Shown: positions 35,326-48,070, counted from the stretch's first letter. The stretch: DNA of 64,000 nt from Rhodamnia argentea (GCF_020921035.1 NC_063151.1:26542934-26606933), one strand, 5' to 3'. The notes: a model not told the origin generated them from the letters alone. Numbers and translations: made by a program.

Positions 35326-36105
35326 TAGATGCAATTCCTCTTTGAACCCACCAAACCAAAACGAGAGGAGTCTTTGGTTCGAGGTTGGACAGAAATTTGG
35401 GCCAAACCAAGCAACACATGGCGAAACCAAACGCACGCTCGGCTTACTTTCCGAGGCAGAATTCTTTGCTCCGTTCCCCCCTTGTTAGGCATACGCTTCT
35501 TTCATCGAGAACGACCCGTCGTTCATGCGCGCATTGACCCCCAACATCCCAACAACTTTTCTGCAATCATATCCCGGCCTCGCCCATCGTACGAGTCGGC
35601 TCCTGTTTCGAAGTCGGCGCGAGGCTCGTCGTGCCATCGTGTGTCATCTCGTCGATTACTAAATTAGGAGCCGATTCACGGCCGCGCGAGAATGATGGCG
35701 ACGGATGGACGGATTGTTCAACTTCGACCCTAAGGCTAAGGTTGAGTATGTTTGGCTCCCAGCGCTCGCAGTCAGTCCCGATCCATTTAGGTGTGCCCCA
35801 CCGAGGAACATGCCCGCTCCGACAAGTTAACCAAATTTCACCAAGTCGCACGATGCGAGTTTGTTGGGTACAGAAGAGAGGAGAGACAAAAGCCCCTCTA
35901 ATCTCTAGCTCGTACCAATCAGTTGTACCCAACAGAAAAACTACGTGCCGTTCTAATGTCCTCAGAACTCATAAGCAACATAGAGTGCAGCTTGAGATTG
36001 CACTTCTTCTAAGAGTCCATTGAGTCTCTGACACACGAAACTGTCCAATCCAGTGCATCCCGAGCAGATACAGATCTGATTCTTGTCCAAGTCAAAAACT
36101 AATTG
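35326..36105. other. Intergenic, GC-richer, no supported gene
   Basis: Several overlapping ORFs of 112-130 residues on both strands (35329-35667, 35567-35932, 35631-36023) match no family. Overlap on opposite strands without domains suggests non-coding sequence. Confidence 0.3.
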
Positions 36106-36560
36106 AAGGAAAAATTTACGTATAAGGACCTGAAGTGCACTCATTTTTACAAATAAAGACATGGAGCGGTATTTATTTCAAATAAGAGCCTAAAATGATC
36201 ATGACTGTTTTAAATAAGGATCTTACCTCACCGGTTGGCTAAATATTCCGGACGATCAATACCATATTCGTCTAAAGATAATTTTAATTTTAATTTTTTG
36301 TTTTATTTTTTCTCGATTCTTTTTTTTTTCTTTTGCTGCGGTTAATGAGGGCCCCGACGACCCTCTCCCAATGGCGATCGCCTGTGGCCCTTGCCCAACA
36401 CTTTTCGGGCATCGCCGGTGGCCGGCCATGGCCTGAGACTAGTCATTGGCGAAAAGTACAGAAAAGGAAAACAAATGCAAAGAACGAAAATGCCCTTGGC
36501 CAGTTAGAAAGTCAAGCCCTTCTTTGTGCATGATATAGTCACTCCGGCCCTTATTTAAAA
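36106..36560. repeat. Foldback repeat, family C
   Basis: The left arm has ATAAGGACCTGAAGTGC and TTTCAAATAAGAGCC; the right arm has CCGGCCCTTATTTAAAACTT, which is inverted. The core at 36340-36440 is GC-rich, with CCCCGACGACCCTCTCCC and GGCCGGCCATGG. Half copies are at 9929-10170 and 43260-43450. Confidence 0.5.
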
Positions 36561-37142
36561 CTTTGTCCAAAAACTTTAAAGCCAAAAAAGTACGCCACAG
36601 TTTTGACCCAAAAAAAAAAAAAAAGGTACACGACAGCTATTTAACCCAGAAGACTGTTAAATGTGGACCCTTTGCCGTCTACCTTTCCATTGGAGCTCAA
36701 TAGGTGAACAGTCTGTAGTTTCTTCATGACTAATCTCTAAAGCACTTTTGACCAAAAAAGAAAACCTCAAGCACATATAATGACATTCCTTTTCCTAGTT
36801 GAAATATTGTAAAATCTCTCAAGAACATCGGTAGGCCATCCCTAGAGAATTTCTAACCGACGCAGCAGCGACTACGGAGAAGAGAACAAAAAAATTCCAC
36901 TCGCCTTGGGAGCATGACCCGATTTCGCAGCTCTGAAAAATGCATTTCCTACATGAGGCCGAGTAACACAAGAAGTGTTCGGACACAATCGAATTCGTCC
37001 TCACAAAAAGGGTGAAATTATAAGCAGTACGATAAGATAAGGATATCGATACTCCATCAATCGTAATATGCAGTTCAGTATTAAGTAAGAATCCGAACTA
37101 AATCCCTTTTTTGATGCGAAAAATTCCCTCTCAAGAGTCTGC
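36561..37142 (-). other. Downstream region of the Aux/IAA gene
   Basis: Positions 36600-36650 hold an A-run between near repeats of TACGCCACAGT and TACACGACAG. The part next to 37142 is the likely 3' UTR of the Aux/IAA gene. No other gene is seen. Confidence 0.35.
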
Positions 37143-39798
37143 TCATTGCATAGCAGAATCCGACGGCATCTTGTCTTGCTTCTGTCCACCAGCTGCAAAG
37201 ACATTTCGCACAGCTTCAGAATTTTAACCATTGTTGAAGCATCAAAGAAAAAATCATGCATGACCAAAGTTTTGGATCAAAGAAACACATATAAACTTAC
37301 CGCCGAGCACAGAAATCTCAGAACTCTTCAGAACACGCAGTCTCTTCACAGTCGATACGAACATACTGCAATTCACGTGATGTACATTAGATCACAACAC
37401 GGAGAGCCAAAACATAAAAAGTTCACTCACTTCACAGCAACATTCAAAACGAATCCGTTTTTGCAAATCAGTGTTAGCATGGAATATTCGTGTTTCGTTC
37501 TCGCCCCAAACAAATATGCCACACTGCATTGAGTCCCACAAATTGCACTGGCCAAGACAGGACACGTAATACAATAACACAAAAATGACACCGGTTTAAG
37601 AATCCGATGCTGTTCTCAAGACAACTAAGAAACATGATACCATTAAACAAAGGCTCAATCACCGAGTGCACAAATATTAAACAGAGGTATATGTTTCGTA
37701 AATGCATCAGATCCAGAGTGGGAAGATGCTTACTGCCAAGGGACATCGCCAACGAGCATCCTGTCTCCTTCGTGGTCCTCATAAACGAGAGTATATTCCC
37801 CTCTTCCATCGAGTAAACCTGTAATCGACTTCTCTTCGTCTGGCATGCTCTTGATTCCACGGCCAGAGGAATCTCTCTGTGCTGAACGGAGAGAAAAAGT
37901 ACAAAAACATGACATGAGCAAAGCACAGTCTACACACAAGTTGAGCCTCAGTGTAATGACAGATGGTGTTGATAATAATCACAAAAATATCGATTGAGAA
38001 TTCTTGAACCAAACTGCAGATTAAAGAATCTTTCCACGTGCGCTCTGTTCTTAATGCTTCAATTGTCCAGGAATACTTAATAGTTTCTCAAAAGTAAAAC
38101 CATCTACTCATCATGACTACAAAGGGATTAGAAAACCACTTAGATTGACTCGTTAGTTACTTAGTGAAAACTTACTATAGTGCACTAACACTGATGACAC
38201 TTAGGCGTACGCAGGTGATGCGCCGATATCTCAGTATTCAATTACTTTTAGCTGCAAGAATCAAAATTTGTGCCTTCCCACGACACAAGTGCGAGGAATA
38301 CACAGTTGTTCAGTTACATAAATGTTTAACCTGCAAGAAGGCCTCGGAAGAGTTCATCGACAGCGGCAGACAGTTTTTGGTAACTGTCATAGACATTGAG
38401 ATCCACTTTCCTGCCAATGGGGACACCGTCCATGTTCATCTTCACAAACAAGCCTTTTCCACTCCTTTCACTGACTATTTTGCTCGAGACCGCATTCTGA
38501 TGAGTCTTAGGGGCTGGTTTGCCATGGTCGTCGCTGCTAGCGAGATTTTTCCTGAACGTTCGCAGTGGCGGCCACCCAACAACTGGAGCTGGAGCAGTCC
38601 TGTTAAGGAAGCATTGATGAGGGCACCAAAATTGCATAAGTGGGAGTATGAAAAGGCATCCAGAGACTAGACAAATGATATCTGTCATCCAACATCGATC
38701 TACTGAGCCACTAAAATAGATTTTTCTCCATAATACAGTTGGGAACACTTCAGATGACGACTGTCCTCATGATCAAGTAAATTTTCAGATAACTAAATTG
38801 TTTATTCTCCCCTTAGATGACTTGTCCTAATGATAAACCAACCATGCAATAGCCCCAAAAGCCCCGGGACAAAAGGAAAAAAGGCAAGAAAGTAAGTAAA
38901 GTAAAACAAATACGCAAAAACTCAGACACGGTCATTAAAGAAAGGGCAAGACTTACATCAGAAGAGGATATCTTTGCCTTAATGCGCAGAAAGATACAGC
39001 ATTAAAGCACCACTACCCAGGTAGTGGAACAAAGCTCCAAGTTCTAATATTCCATAAGGCAAAGATATAAATTAGTTGACACTTGCATAGTGGCAAACCA
39101 TATTTCTTAAACACTATGCAATCATGAAGTTCTGAAGCCAATACACATGAGCCATGGACCACAATATGTAGATCTACCATAGCTGGAAAAATTAACTTAT
39201 CGCTAATCCATGATTTTGCTATCTTTTTCCCATTTCAAGTAATACGCAAATGGAATAAAACTCACTGTCCTGTGAGTGAATATGCTCAGCGGATGAAGAC
39301 AATAAGCGAGAAAGGAGGGGGGGGGAAGGAAACTGATGTGTGTGGCGGGTACCTTTTCTGAGAGCTGTCAGGCACAGCTGTATTTGCAGCAGCAGAAGCT
39401 GGTGGAAGTGCTTTCTTTTTCTCTGTATCATTATTGTTCTGCAAGTCCACCGTGTCAGAAGATGAATCCTTCGCCAAAACAGGCAGTTGGGTCTGAGAGA
39501 TTGAGGGTGAGAACTGGAGATATGGAGCAAAGTTCTGTGCTTGAGCTTGATTTCTACCGTTGAAGTAGCCAAGAGAGAGAGGAGACTCGTCCTTTTGTAA
39601 ATCGCAGTTCTTGGTGAAGTCTATGTTGGACCGGTCTTCGTCACCAGGAGGGCCGAGCCTGAGCTCGAGCGCCTTGTCCTCAGGAGGAGGAGGAGGGCCA
39701 TGGCTTTGCTCTTGGAGTCTCTTCATGAGCCACTCTCTCTCCTTTGCTATGAAATCTAGCAGCTGAGGAGCCTCCCCATTTCTTGAAACTCCCTCCAT
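37143..39798 (-). CDS. IAA26: Aux/IAA transcriptional repressor, IAA18/IAA26 type
   Basis: Five exons, 39798-39353, 38599-38331, 37881-37734, 37365-37301 and 37192-37143, splice to 325 residues. The N-terminus [20 protein letters not shown] and domain [10 protein letters not shown] (Leu 44, 46 and 48, the EAR motif that recruits TOPLESS) point to the IAA18/26 branch. Domain II, the auxin degron, is [13 protein letters not shown] (GWPP at 157-160). Domains III and IV form the PB1 fold: [18 protein letters not shown] from 197, then [16 protein letters not shown] and [17 protein letters not shown]. The protein represses ARF transcription factors in the nucleus and is destroyed through TIR1/AFB when auxin is present. 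The intron pattern inside domains III-IV fits the family. The orthology label IAA26 is likely; IAA18 is possible. Confidence 0.92.
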
Positions 39799-40620
39799 GC
39801 GTCTAGTGTTTTGGGTTTTACCAGTTGGGAGTGGACAGAAAGGAACAGTCTGTTACTTCAAATTCTGCACCCAGATAGAAATTTTACAAAGCTGTGTAAA
39901 AAAACAGAAATAGGCACGTGTATGGTGGAAAATCCGAGAGACCATTAGTACCTTCCCTTGAAACTTCCAAGTGTTGAACCAGACTACCAAGCCTTGCATG
40001 AAGATGGACAAGATGGAGGTGCTCAGACTGTTGGAAACCAAGGAAAAGGTGCAAAATTGAACCTTGAGAGCCACGAAGAAGCACAACTTAGAAGCACCCA
40101 CTTCGAAGAAACAGAGAGCCAAACAACGCGAGACTCGAAACCTGAAGGACTAAAGAGCGGCATAAACCTTCCCAAGAGAAGAAGGTGTCAAGAGAGCAAG
40201 AAAGCAAAAGCCTGGCTAGAGAGAGAGAGAGAGAGAGAGAGAGCAGGGTGGAATGGAATGATATCAAGCTTTTCTTTGTAGCGTTGGCGCACTTAGAGAT
40301 GGGTTTCGCTCCCCTTCTTTCTGCCCGTTTTGTGGAGTGTTGTTGAAGGACAATGACACAGGAATGGGGACGATGAGTATGCGAAAAACGAGAGAGAGAG
40401 AGAGAGAGAGAGAGTCCCTAAAACAGGAACACAGAACAAGAGCAAAACGCACGCAAGCGGAGGCTCCCCAGCAACACTGTTTGGTTCAGCAAAACATTTC
40501 ACTAACATGGGCGCAACGCGCGGGCCCTTTCCTAGTCTCTGTCGTAAATCATGCTCAACAGTTCAAGAACAAAAGAGGCGTCGTTCAATGATCATTTCAT
40601 CCGGCAGCAGACACTGAACA
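39799..40620 (-). promoter_or_regulatory. Aux/IAA 5' leader and proximal promoter
   Basis: Two (GA)n tracts at 40218-40244 and 40390-40414 read as (CT)n on the sense strand, as upstream of the IQD gene. I did not see a cluster of TGTCTC auxin-response elements. ORFs on the plus strand through the GA tracts are low-complexity artefacts. Confidence 0.4.
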
Positions 40621-41344
40621 ATCTACCTGAAATTACCCTATCCTCGAATGATTCGACAGACCAGAAATTGAACCCGAACTTATCACACTGCTTTACTTGC
40701 CTTCAAGAGCGGAAACGATAACCATTCTGTTTTTCTCGCGTCGAGATAAAAAAACAAAACACTTTCTCTCATCATATCACTCGGCACACGTAAAAGATGA
40801 AAAGATAAATGAGTGCTTTTTAACAGTTAGTGGGATCTCTTAAGCACGCTTGTTAAAGATTATTGGCCTTGCCACTTGGGTTTGTCCTCATCTAAACTTT
40901 GGGTTTATGGGTTATGGACGATTTGGAAGATCTTACAATTTGTAGTTGGTGAAGTGTGGAGATTACAATGAGATTCAATGAACCGATTAAATCAGAAACA
41001 TTGTTTTGTTGTTTGAAAACAGAAAAAAGATTTTGTTTTCTTCTCACATGAAAACAACGTTTGGATGATTGCTGATAAAATCGGTCGTTTCAAGAACAAA
41101 AACCAGCACAATCTATTATCTTGAAAGAAAGAAAATTCATGATTAGGAAAATGGTTTATTCATCTCTACTTTCAAATTAATGGAGGTAAGCTTCAAATCC
41201 GAAATGCCCCAAATTCCTTCTATGTAAAAACTATCTACATTGTCCTACTCTTGGATGCTTCGATAAAGCTATCTTCGAGATTACTCCCAAAAAAAAAAAA
41301 AACCTCAAAGGTGGCAAAGCTGATCCCGTAAGTGATAAACTCAC
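40621..41344. other. Intergenic, no gene seen
   Basis: AT-rich unique-looking sequence without an open frame of note; an A-run lies at about 41289-41302. Confidence 0.35.
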
Positions 41345-42115
41345 GTAACAATGAAAATACTGTCCAAAAACTATTAAACCTTTTGTAAGGCAATCAATTA
41401 AGCCCTAAACTTTTCAAGTATATCAATTTTTTTTGTCGAAAAATATATCAATTTAGTCGTCGACTTTTCAATTATGCCAATTTATTCTTAAACATTTTGG
41501 ACAATTTACCAATTTAGTCCTAAACCTTTCGATGATTTGCTAATTGAGTCATTCCGGCTAATTTTGGTCGGATATTGTTAACGCGGCAATTTAGTCAATG
41601 CTGACTGTCTTACGTAACATAGTCGACATTGACGTGAACAATTTTTGTGATTTCATTTTAATTTTTTGAATTTTTTCCTTTTTTATCGTTTCCTTTCCTT
41701 TGCTTTTTTGTTTTTTCCCTTTCGCCGGTTAGGGTCTCAATCCCTCGCTAGCCCAAAGCAAGGGCGGCCAGCGCTCGCGGCCAATGATGGCTAGTGGAGG
41801 AAAAAAGGGCCAAAGAAAAAAGAAAAGAAAAGGAAAATTGATATAAAGAAGAAAACTTAGAAGATCAAAAAATTGCAAAAGTTGCTAACGTCGGTGTCGA
41901 GCATGCTACACAGCTGACATTCACTAAATTATCGCGCCAACGATATCTAATCAAAATTAGCTAGGATGATTAAACTAGCAAATATTCAAAAGATTTGTAA
42001 TTAAATTGGCAAATCGCCAAAATGTTTAAGATTGAATTGGCATAATTAAAAGATTTAAGACTGAATTGACCAACATATAGTAGGTTTAAGATTTTTTGGA
42101 TAAATTTCCCTTATC
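41345..42115. repeat. Foldback repeat, family B, copy 2
   Basis: The left arm, GTCCAAAAACTATTAAACC, mirrors a right arm that ends AAGATTTTTTGGATAAATTTCCC. Both arms repeat CCAATTTAGTCCTAAACCT-type units. The core has ACGTGAACAATTTTTG, a pyrimidine run, then GC-rich AAGCAAGGGCGGCCAGCG at about 41755-41775. Confidence 0.6.
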
Positions 42116-43049
42116 AAAGCACCTGAACTCATTTGGGTTCAAAGATACATTGTGCTAAAAATCAACACCATCATATTACTTAATTAAATTTGCTCCTCTT
42201 CATCTTATTCTTTCATTATAAAATCAACAAACGATTTGATATTCCCGTTTGAGCGGTTAACAATTCTTTTTGAAATTATAAGACACGTCGTGTATAATGA
42301 GTAATTCTAATTCGCCATATCGGATTAGATGATTATTCCCATTGTATGAAGTGTGAAGTTAACATAACGTAAGAATGTTGCTTTGCTACCGAAGGGAATT
42401 GAATGTTTCAATTTGGCGGGGTTCGATCCCAGTCACGGACTGAATTAGCTCGATTCGACTTTAGTTTGGCACGGAACCGATCGATGCTCGCCTCGAACTT
42501 TTATATGCCATGATTGACAGGATGCGGGTGTACCCATCCAAAGGTATAATCATGTCCTGGCGTGTGGAGGCAAAGCCAATCAAACCGAACACTTGCCCAA
42601 AATGTGTGGGGCCAGTCCCTCTGTGGCCACTTCGTACAAAAAAGCCATAATGCTCGGAAAGGCTAAATGTGAACGCACGATGCGCCCCCTCCTGTGTAGC
42701 TTAAGACGGGCTAAAGGCTAGATAGGATTCAAAGCTGGCCATGATGGCGCAATTGAATACGACCGAGCCACCCCAGCTTTTCCAATTAGATGAATGGCTG
42801 ATCGGTCGATAGCGATTCTATGGTTTTGCACCAAACTCGTGCATAGGCCCCGCCATGGGGCACAGGTTTAGATTCGCGTCGGCTTAAGTCGGCCTGAACC
42901 GAATCTGCGAAAGAACTGTGACTCAGGCTGCGGGAAGTGAGAGTGCGAGTTTCACACGGCCTCGGCGTGCAAGGCCATGGATGACCCCGTCTTTGATCGG
43001 ATTATGGGAGGCAGCTTTACTTCGGCTTGCGATGTAACATGAAAACAAA
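42116..43049. other. Intergenic, no supported gene
   Basis: The part at 42370-43030 is GC-richer than the surroundings but has no long ORF. A GGTTCGATCCC word at 42420 resembles a tRNA T-arm or Pol III B box, but no tRNA or A box fits upstream. Confidence 0.3.
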
Positions 43050-43450
43050 GGGAAAATTGCCCTAAAATAATTATACGGTGGTCGATTCAATCCTAAATTT
43101 TTTAATTACGAGGCGATAGGAGGTTTCTTCTATGTAAAACCTAAGTAGGCTCTTGTGCGCTCATTAGATCAACGATTTAATATAGACACAGCTACATAAG
43201 CCCATCAACTTTGCAATGAATCGGAGGTTTCTTCTATGTAAAACCTATCTGCCAGCGGTGGAGCCGTGGCCCCTCCCGCCTGTGTGGTTGTTTTTTCTTT
43301 TATTTTAACTTTTAAAAAAACAAATAAATAAATATAAATGGAGAAATGACGAAAATGCCCTTTAGGTCATGTTCTTTTTTGAAACTCTATAGCCACTTCA
43401 AGCCATTATTTGAAATATGCTATGCCACTTCGAGCCCTTATTTGAAATTT
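43050..43450. repeat. Fragments of family B and family C repeats
   Basis: Positions 43050-43140 carry GAAAATTGCCCTAAAATAAT and GATTCAATCCTAAATTTTTT (family B arm). Positions 43260-43450 carry CCGTGGCCCCTCCCGCC then ATGACGAAAATGCCCTTTAG and GAGCCCTTATTTGAAAT (family C half copy). The sentence-like word GGAGGTTTCTTCTATGTAAA followed by ACCTA occurs twice, at 43129 and 43225. Confidence 0.45.
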
Positions 43451-44560
43451 ATCCTTTTTTATTTACTATTTATTTATTTATTTATTTATTTTTTTAATTT
43501 TGATGTGACGTTTTTATCCAAATAAAGGTATGAATTTTTTCTAAAATATTAATATGCATTAGTAGTATAAGTTGGGTCATGTATAAATCGTTAAATTAAC
43601 ATCGCATGAAAATGGAAAAATATAGGTCTGATCATTTTCAACTTGACTCACCCATTTAACGGCCCTAGTTATTACAATGTTAAATCAAACAAGAGAGTTA
43701 TCATTTCATTATTTAAGAGAAATTGCACAACAAGTATAAAAAGTATTTTTCTTATTAATTGTCTTAATAACTATTGCAATACAAATTTAGTCGTGCTGGA
43801 TGGGTACGAAAATAGTTGATTTTCGGTTGGGTACATTTTTCCACCAAATCTCATTGGTTCATTGCAAAGTTGGTGGGGTTCTATAGCTGTGTCTACATTA
43901 AACCGTCGATTTGACGAGCACGCGAGAGTCCACTTTGGTCGCTTTGAAATTAACAAGAACATGAGGAAACCTCTGAACAAAGGTTGCCTTCCGGCTTTCA
44001 ACCCGAAAAGCATATTTTGTAGCCAACGAAACTGCCGATCGGATGTATAATTTGCGAGGTAATTCCAACCACGGACATCACAACTTCTCAAAAATACAAA
44101 CACCACAAACCTTGCACAAGTATTCTATGATGATTGAATGGTTCTTCCTCTTTATTTAAAAGCAAGAAAACGAAGAGAAAATAGAGAACATGTAGAAGAT
44201 GGGTTTAGTTCCTCTTCCTGATCGGACAAAAATTGCAGGAGCCCCGAGCAGCAGTGAAAATCACGAAACACAGCTTTCAGCTCGTGCCATGGGAAGGACC
44301 ATCCTTACATATGAGGCTGACTACTCATGGAATGGAAGCCCCAGTCATCCTGCACTACGGTCATTCATCAGTTTCTTCTAACGCTTTATGAATTGCAACA
44401 ATCTGAGAGCGCCTTCTTGTCGAAAAAGCGAGCTAAGAGAGTGATCACGCCGACTAGATTTCCAGAACAGCCTCTGGGGTATGAAGTGTCTCGTTGAAAG
44501 AAGCTCCGTATCTTTCGCCATTTTCATACCAAAAAGTACACGAAGCACTATAACCAGCTA
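43451..44560. other. Intergenic, no supported gene
   Basis: A run of TTTA repeats at about 43460-43490 starts the stretch. A minus-strand 111-residue ORF (44106-43771, MVFVFLRSCDVRGWNYLANY) matches no family. The right part may include the 3' UTR of the ABO5 gene. Confidence 0.3.
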
Positions 44561-44622
44561 AGTCCGACTTGGTGTTCTTCAAAGCATCAGTAGTCCGACT
44601 TGGTGTTCTTCAAAGCATCAGT
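44561..44622. repeat. Perfect 31-bp tandem duplication
   Basis: AGTCCGACTTGGTGTTCTTC and the following 11 bases occur twice back to back (44561-44591 and 44592-44622) without a mismatch. It lies 12 bases beyond the ABO5 stop codon, in its 3' UTR. Confidence 0.95.
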
Positions 44623-44633
44623 TACAATGCCTA

Positions 44634-47600
44634 TCACCTTAGAGGACTCACAATCCAACCTGTGATTGGATTTTTCCTGCGAACCCGAACTTTCCTGTGG
44701 GAACCACTTTGTATCCTGTCAAGCAAAGAGTACGTGATTGAATCTGGGGTCAATCCCTGCTGCTTAAGTTTTGCATAAAGATCTACTGCTTGCGCCGTTC
44801 TCCCACACCTCTCGAGACAGTCCAGCAAAATGTTGTATGTCACAATGTTTGGGCAACAGCCTTTTGCAAGCATTTCATCAAACAGGCAGCATGCCATATC
44901 CACTTTGTCTGTCTTGCCAAAGCATTCGATAAGTGTGCTATATGTGACGACATCAGGATTCAGACCTTTCTCTTGCATCTCCTTGAACCTGATGTGAGCT
45001 TCATCAAGATCACCATTCTTCCCCAGGCAATTGATCAATGTATTATAAGATACAACATCGGGGTTACAATTGCTCTGCTCAAGCTCTTCGAAGATTTTGA
45101 CAGTCTCATCCACCTCTCCCACTCTGCCAAAGCTGGAGATTAGAATGTTGTACGTAAATATGTCTGGTGAAGGGCCATCAAGCTTCATCTTTTCATAAAG
45201 GTCGTGAAGTTGGGATATTTGCTTAGACTTTTTCAGAGCCGAGAATACCATGTTATACATCATGGTATTGGGATCTACTCCTTTTTCGTGTATATTCTGC
45301 AGAAGTTCCAGAGCTTCTGTTGTCTTACCTGAACTGCACAAACTTTCTAACATAGACATGTAAGCATCCGTATCTCCCTGGTCATGATAAATCCACATGT
45401 TGCAAAATAGCCTGTGAGCTTCACCAGCATGGCCAGATTTGCTGAGCGTTCTCACAAGAAATGCATATATTGATTTGTTCAAGAACTTCTTAGACATTTC
45501 GATGACCTCATCCAACTGAACTAGTTGCCCTTCCAAGACTAAGAGATTCAGAATTACGCTATAAGTGAACTCGTTGGGGCGACACTCGTTTTTCACCATC
45601 TTAGAGAAGATGTATATGACCTTGTCAACCATACGGCCTCTAGCAAGTGCTTCGATGATGGTGTTATAAGAAATTAAGTTGAGAGATAAGCCTTTCTTCA
45701 TCATTTCTTGGAAAAGTACCATTGCCTCATCAGGTTTGCCAATCTTTCCATTCAATCGGATCAAAATGGTGTAGGAAAATTCATCAGGTTCACACCACTT
45801 CCTTTTCATGTCGTCAAAAACCTTGGAAGCTTCATCAACCTACCAAGAAGCTGCAGGTCAGGCAATCAGGCTCCACGGGAACTCTGAGGTAGAGTTCGAA
45901 GATTAGTTCACAATGTTGCTATACCAAGTGATATAGCAATGTTGTTAAATCAATTGCATGGACCAAGAGAGAGGCATTGCCCAGATGCTAAATCAAGTGT
46001 ATTATCATCTAGAGTAATCTTAAGTATTCGCAGATTAGTTCACAATGTTGTTATACCAAGTGATATAGCAAACTTCTATGGGGTGTGAAATGCCCCTCAC
46101 TATCTTAAATGTCCTGTCAAAATCTCCCGCATAAGTCAAAATGAAAATATTGTAAACCAAGACTGGTATATCAAGCATTACTCTATCCTCATATGTCTAC
46201 TAAGTTACTAACTATTGCATTTTCACTTTGAGTCAATGCTAATGCAATAGCACAACGAGACATCATAATCAGCATCTGAACTAGTTAATGCTTAGTTATA
46301 GCAAACACAACAAATTCAATCAAGTAATCTCAAGAAAACATTTCAGTGTTTGTTAGCTTCAAGTATTAGTCCCTCATCAGTAATTTAACTACAATTATTT
46401 CCCGGCACGGTTGTGAGCCCCAAATCTATATTGACCCCTACATAATTTTATCACTAAACATGATAATAAATGAGATCATCACATGGAGTTATGCATCATC
46501 AGATTCAACCCTCATCTAGTGCCTTGGCAAAACAAGGATTACTAGGAATTTAGCAAAATGAGCTACAATGCCTGAATAATAATAAGCACAGCAAATTCTC
46601 TCGACAAACCTCGAGAAATATCAAGCAATTATCGGTTTACATGTTTCAATGATGCATCAGCAAATCTACTATACTCACTAATCCTATAGTTCCAAATCCG
46701 GCTTTAAGGCTTAAGTGTTAGCATATTGAAACTATGTCATGAGATCATATGCTACTGGCCATCCTTATTGGGAACATAACATTTCAACCTTGTTTATTGT
46801 AAGCCTTCCAACAAGTATCATCAAGAATGCAACCCAAGAAATCTGTAATCCTGAAACCTAAAGCTACAACAAAAAAACTTAGTCCCTGGCTCCTAGCCTT
46901 GATTTACGGACCGCAAACCCGTTACCTATGTACATGATGATCAATGAAAACTTCAAATCACGCTAAAGTCTGCACACAAGAATTGAATTCACAAACTGAA
47001 GCAACAATCACATAACTGAACTCCAGCTCCACAAACACATGAAGGAAAGAGTAGAAGAGCATAAACAGATTCATCTAAATAAAACGCAGACCTTTTCATC
47101 TTTAGCAAGAGCATCCAACAGCATATTATAAGCAAATATATCCAACTTATACCCTCTTCTCCTCATCTCCCAGTACACGTCAAAGGCATTTTTCGAGTTA
47201 TACGACCTCAAATGAGCTTGAACCAAGCACTTATACGTGTAGCAATTCAGCTTAAGCTCCCATTTCCTCGCTAAACTCACACACTTGTCCAAATCCTCGG
47301 TGTTGCCGCCGAAGATCCCAATCAAGAGATTAACGGTGGAAATTGTGCCGCGCAGGTCGGATTTCTCCATCTCCTCTACGATCGAGCGGACCTGATCGAA
47401 CCGGTCGGGGTCGGTTGACTTGGAGAGGATGAGCAAAATGCGATTGTAGGTGAAGGCGTCGTGCTGAAAATTCGGGGAAAGTGAAGGGCAGGATCGGAAA
47501 AATTTCAGGCCGAGGCGGGGGCAGTTTATGGCTTTGAGGATCTCGGAGGCTTCCGAGGGGGTAAGGGAGGGAGAGAGAGAGTGGAAGAAGCTGGACAGGC

Positions 47601-47904
47601 GAGAGAAGGCGTCGTCCTCGCCGACGCCGCCCTCGCCGTCCGGGGGCAGCGACGAAGAGTTGCAGAGACGGCGGCTATGGAGGAGGATGTTGGTGGCGGC
47701 GCAGATGAGGTCGCGACGGGGGATGGGGTAGCCGCGGACGTCAGTGGGGAGAGGCGGCGGAGGGGGGACCTCCGCCGAGAGGGAGCGGCCGGAGGGTGAT
47801 ATCGAGGTTACCCTGGCCGTGTACTTGGTGGCATAGCAGCGGCGGGGCAGGAGGAGGGATGCGGCGGCGAGGAGGTGGCTCCGAGGGCCGCGAAGAAGAC
47901 GCAT
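44634..47904 (-). CDS. ABO5: Mitochondrial PPR protein, ABO5 (At1g51965) homologue
   Basis: Two exons, 47904-47092 and 45839-44634, join in phase 0 to 672 residues; the 1.25-kb intron falls between DALAKDEK and VDEASKVFDDM. The N-terminus MRLLRGPRSHLLAAASLLLP plus RRCYATKY is a mitochondrial presequence. VRGYPIPRRDLICAATNILL and about a dozen P-class PPR motifs follow, such as PDVVSYNTLINCLGKNGDLD and PDVVTYSTLIECFGK. The end RRKNPITGWIVSPL is diagnostic of the ABO5 family. In Arabidopsis ABO5 is needed for splicing nad2 intron 3, hence for complex I, and mutants are ABA-hypersensitive. There is no DYW or E domain, in line with a splicing rather than editing role. The donor GTCTGC is weak. 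Confidence 0.93.
45901..46073. repeat. Repeated palindromic word inside the ABO5 intron
   Basis: GATTAGTTCACAATGTTG followed by C or T and ATACCAAGTGATATAGCA occurs at 45901 and at 46033. Each copy contains the inverted pair TTGCTATA / TATAGCAA (the second copy with one change). Confidence 0.85.
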
Positions 47905-48070
47905 GGCGGTGGTCGTTTGAGCTTTGTTACTTTACGACAGAGCAGCGAGTGTGCCGGTGCCATTGCTTTGTCTTGAGGTCGGGCGGTTTTCGGAGAAGCA
48001 GAGCGAAACGACGCCGTTGCTCAAATCTTGGGCCTACTACTAATGGGCTTTTGTTCTGATGGCCCATCAA
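47905..48070 (-). promoter_or_regulatory. ABO5 promoter with site II elements
   Basis: Just upstream of the ATG are TTGGGCCTAC (about 48027), ATGGGCTTTT (about 48042) and GATGGCCCATC (about 48058). TGGGCY site II motifs are a well-known feature of nuclear genes for organelle proteins in plants and fit this gene's role. Confidence 0.45.

Noticed and set aside
42415-42435. GGTTCGATCCC as the T-arm of a tRNA gene
   Set aside because: No acceptor, D or anticodon stems can be drawn around it on either strand.
47528-48059. Plus-strand ORFs of 67-87 residues over ABO5 exon 1
   Set aside because: Antisense shadows of the GC-rich, Pro/Ser/Arg-coding first exon.
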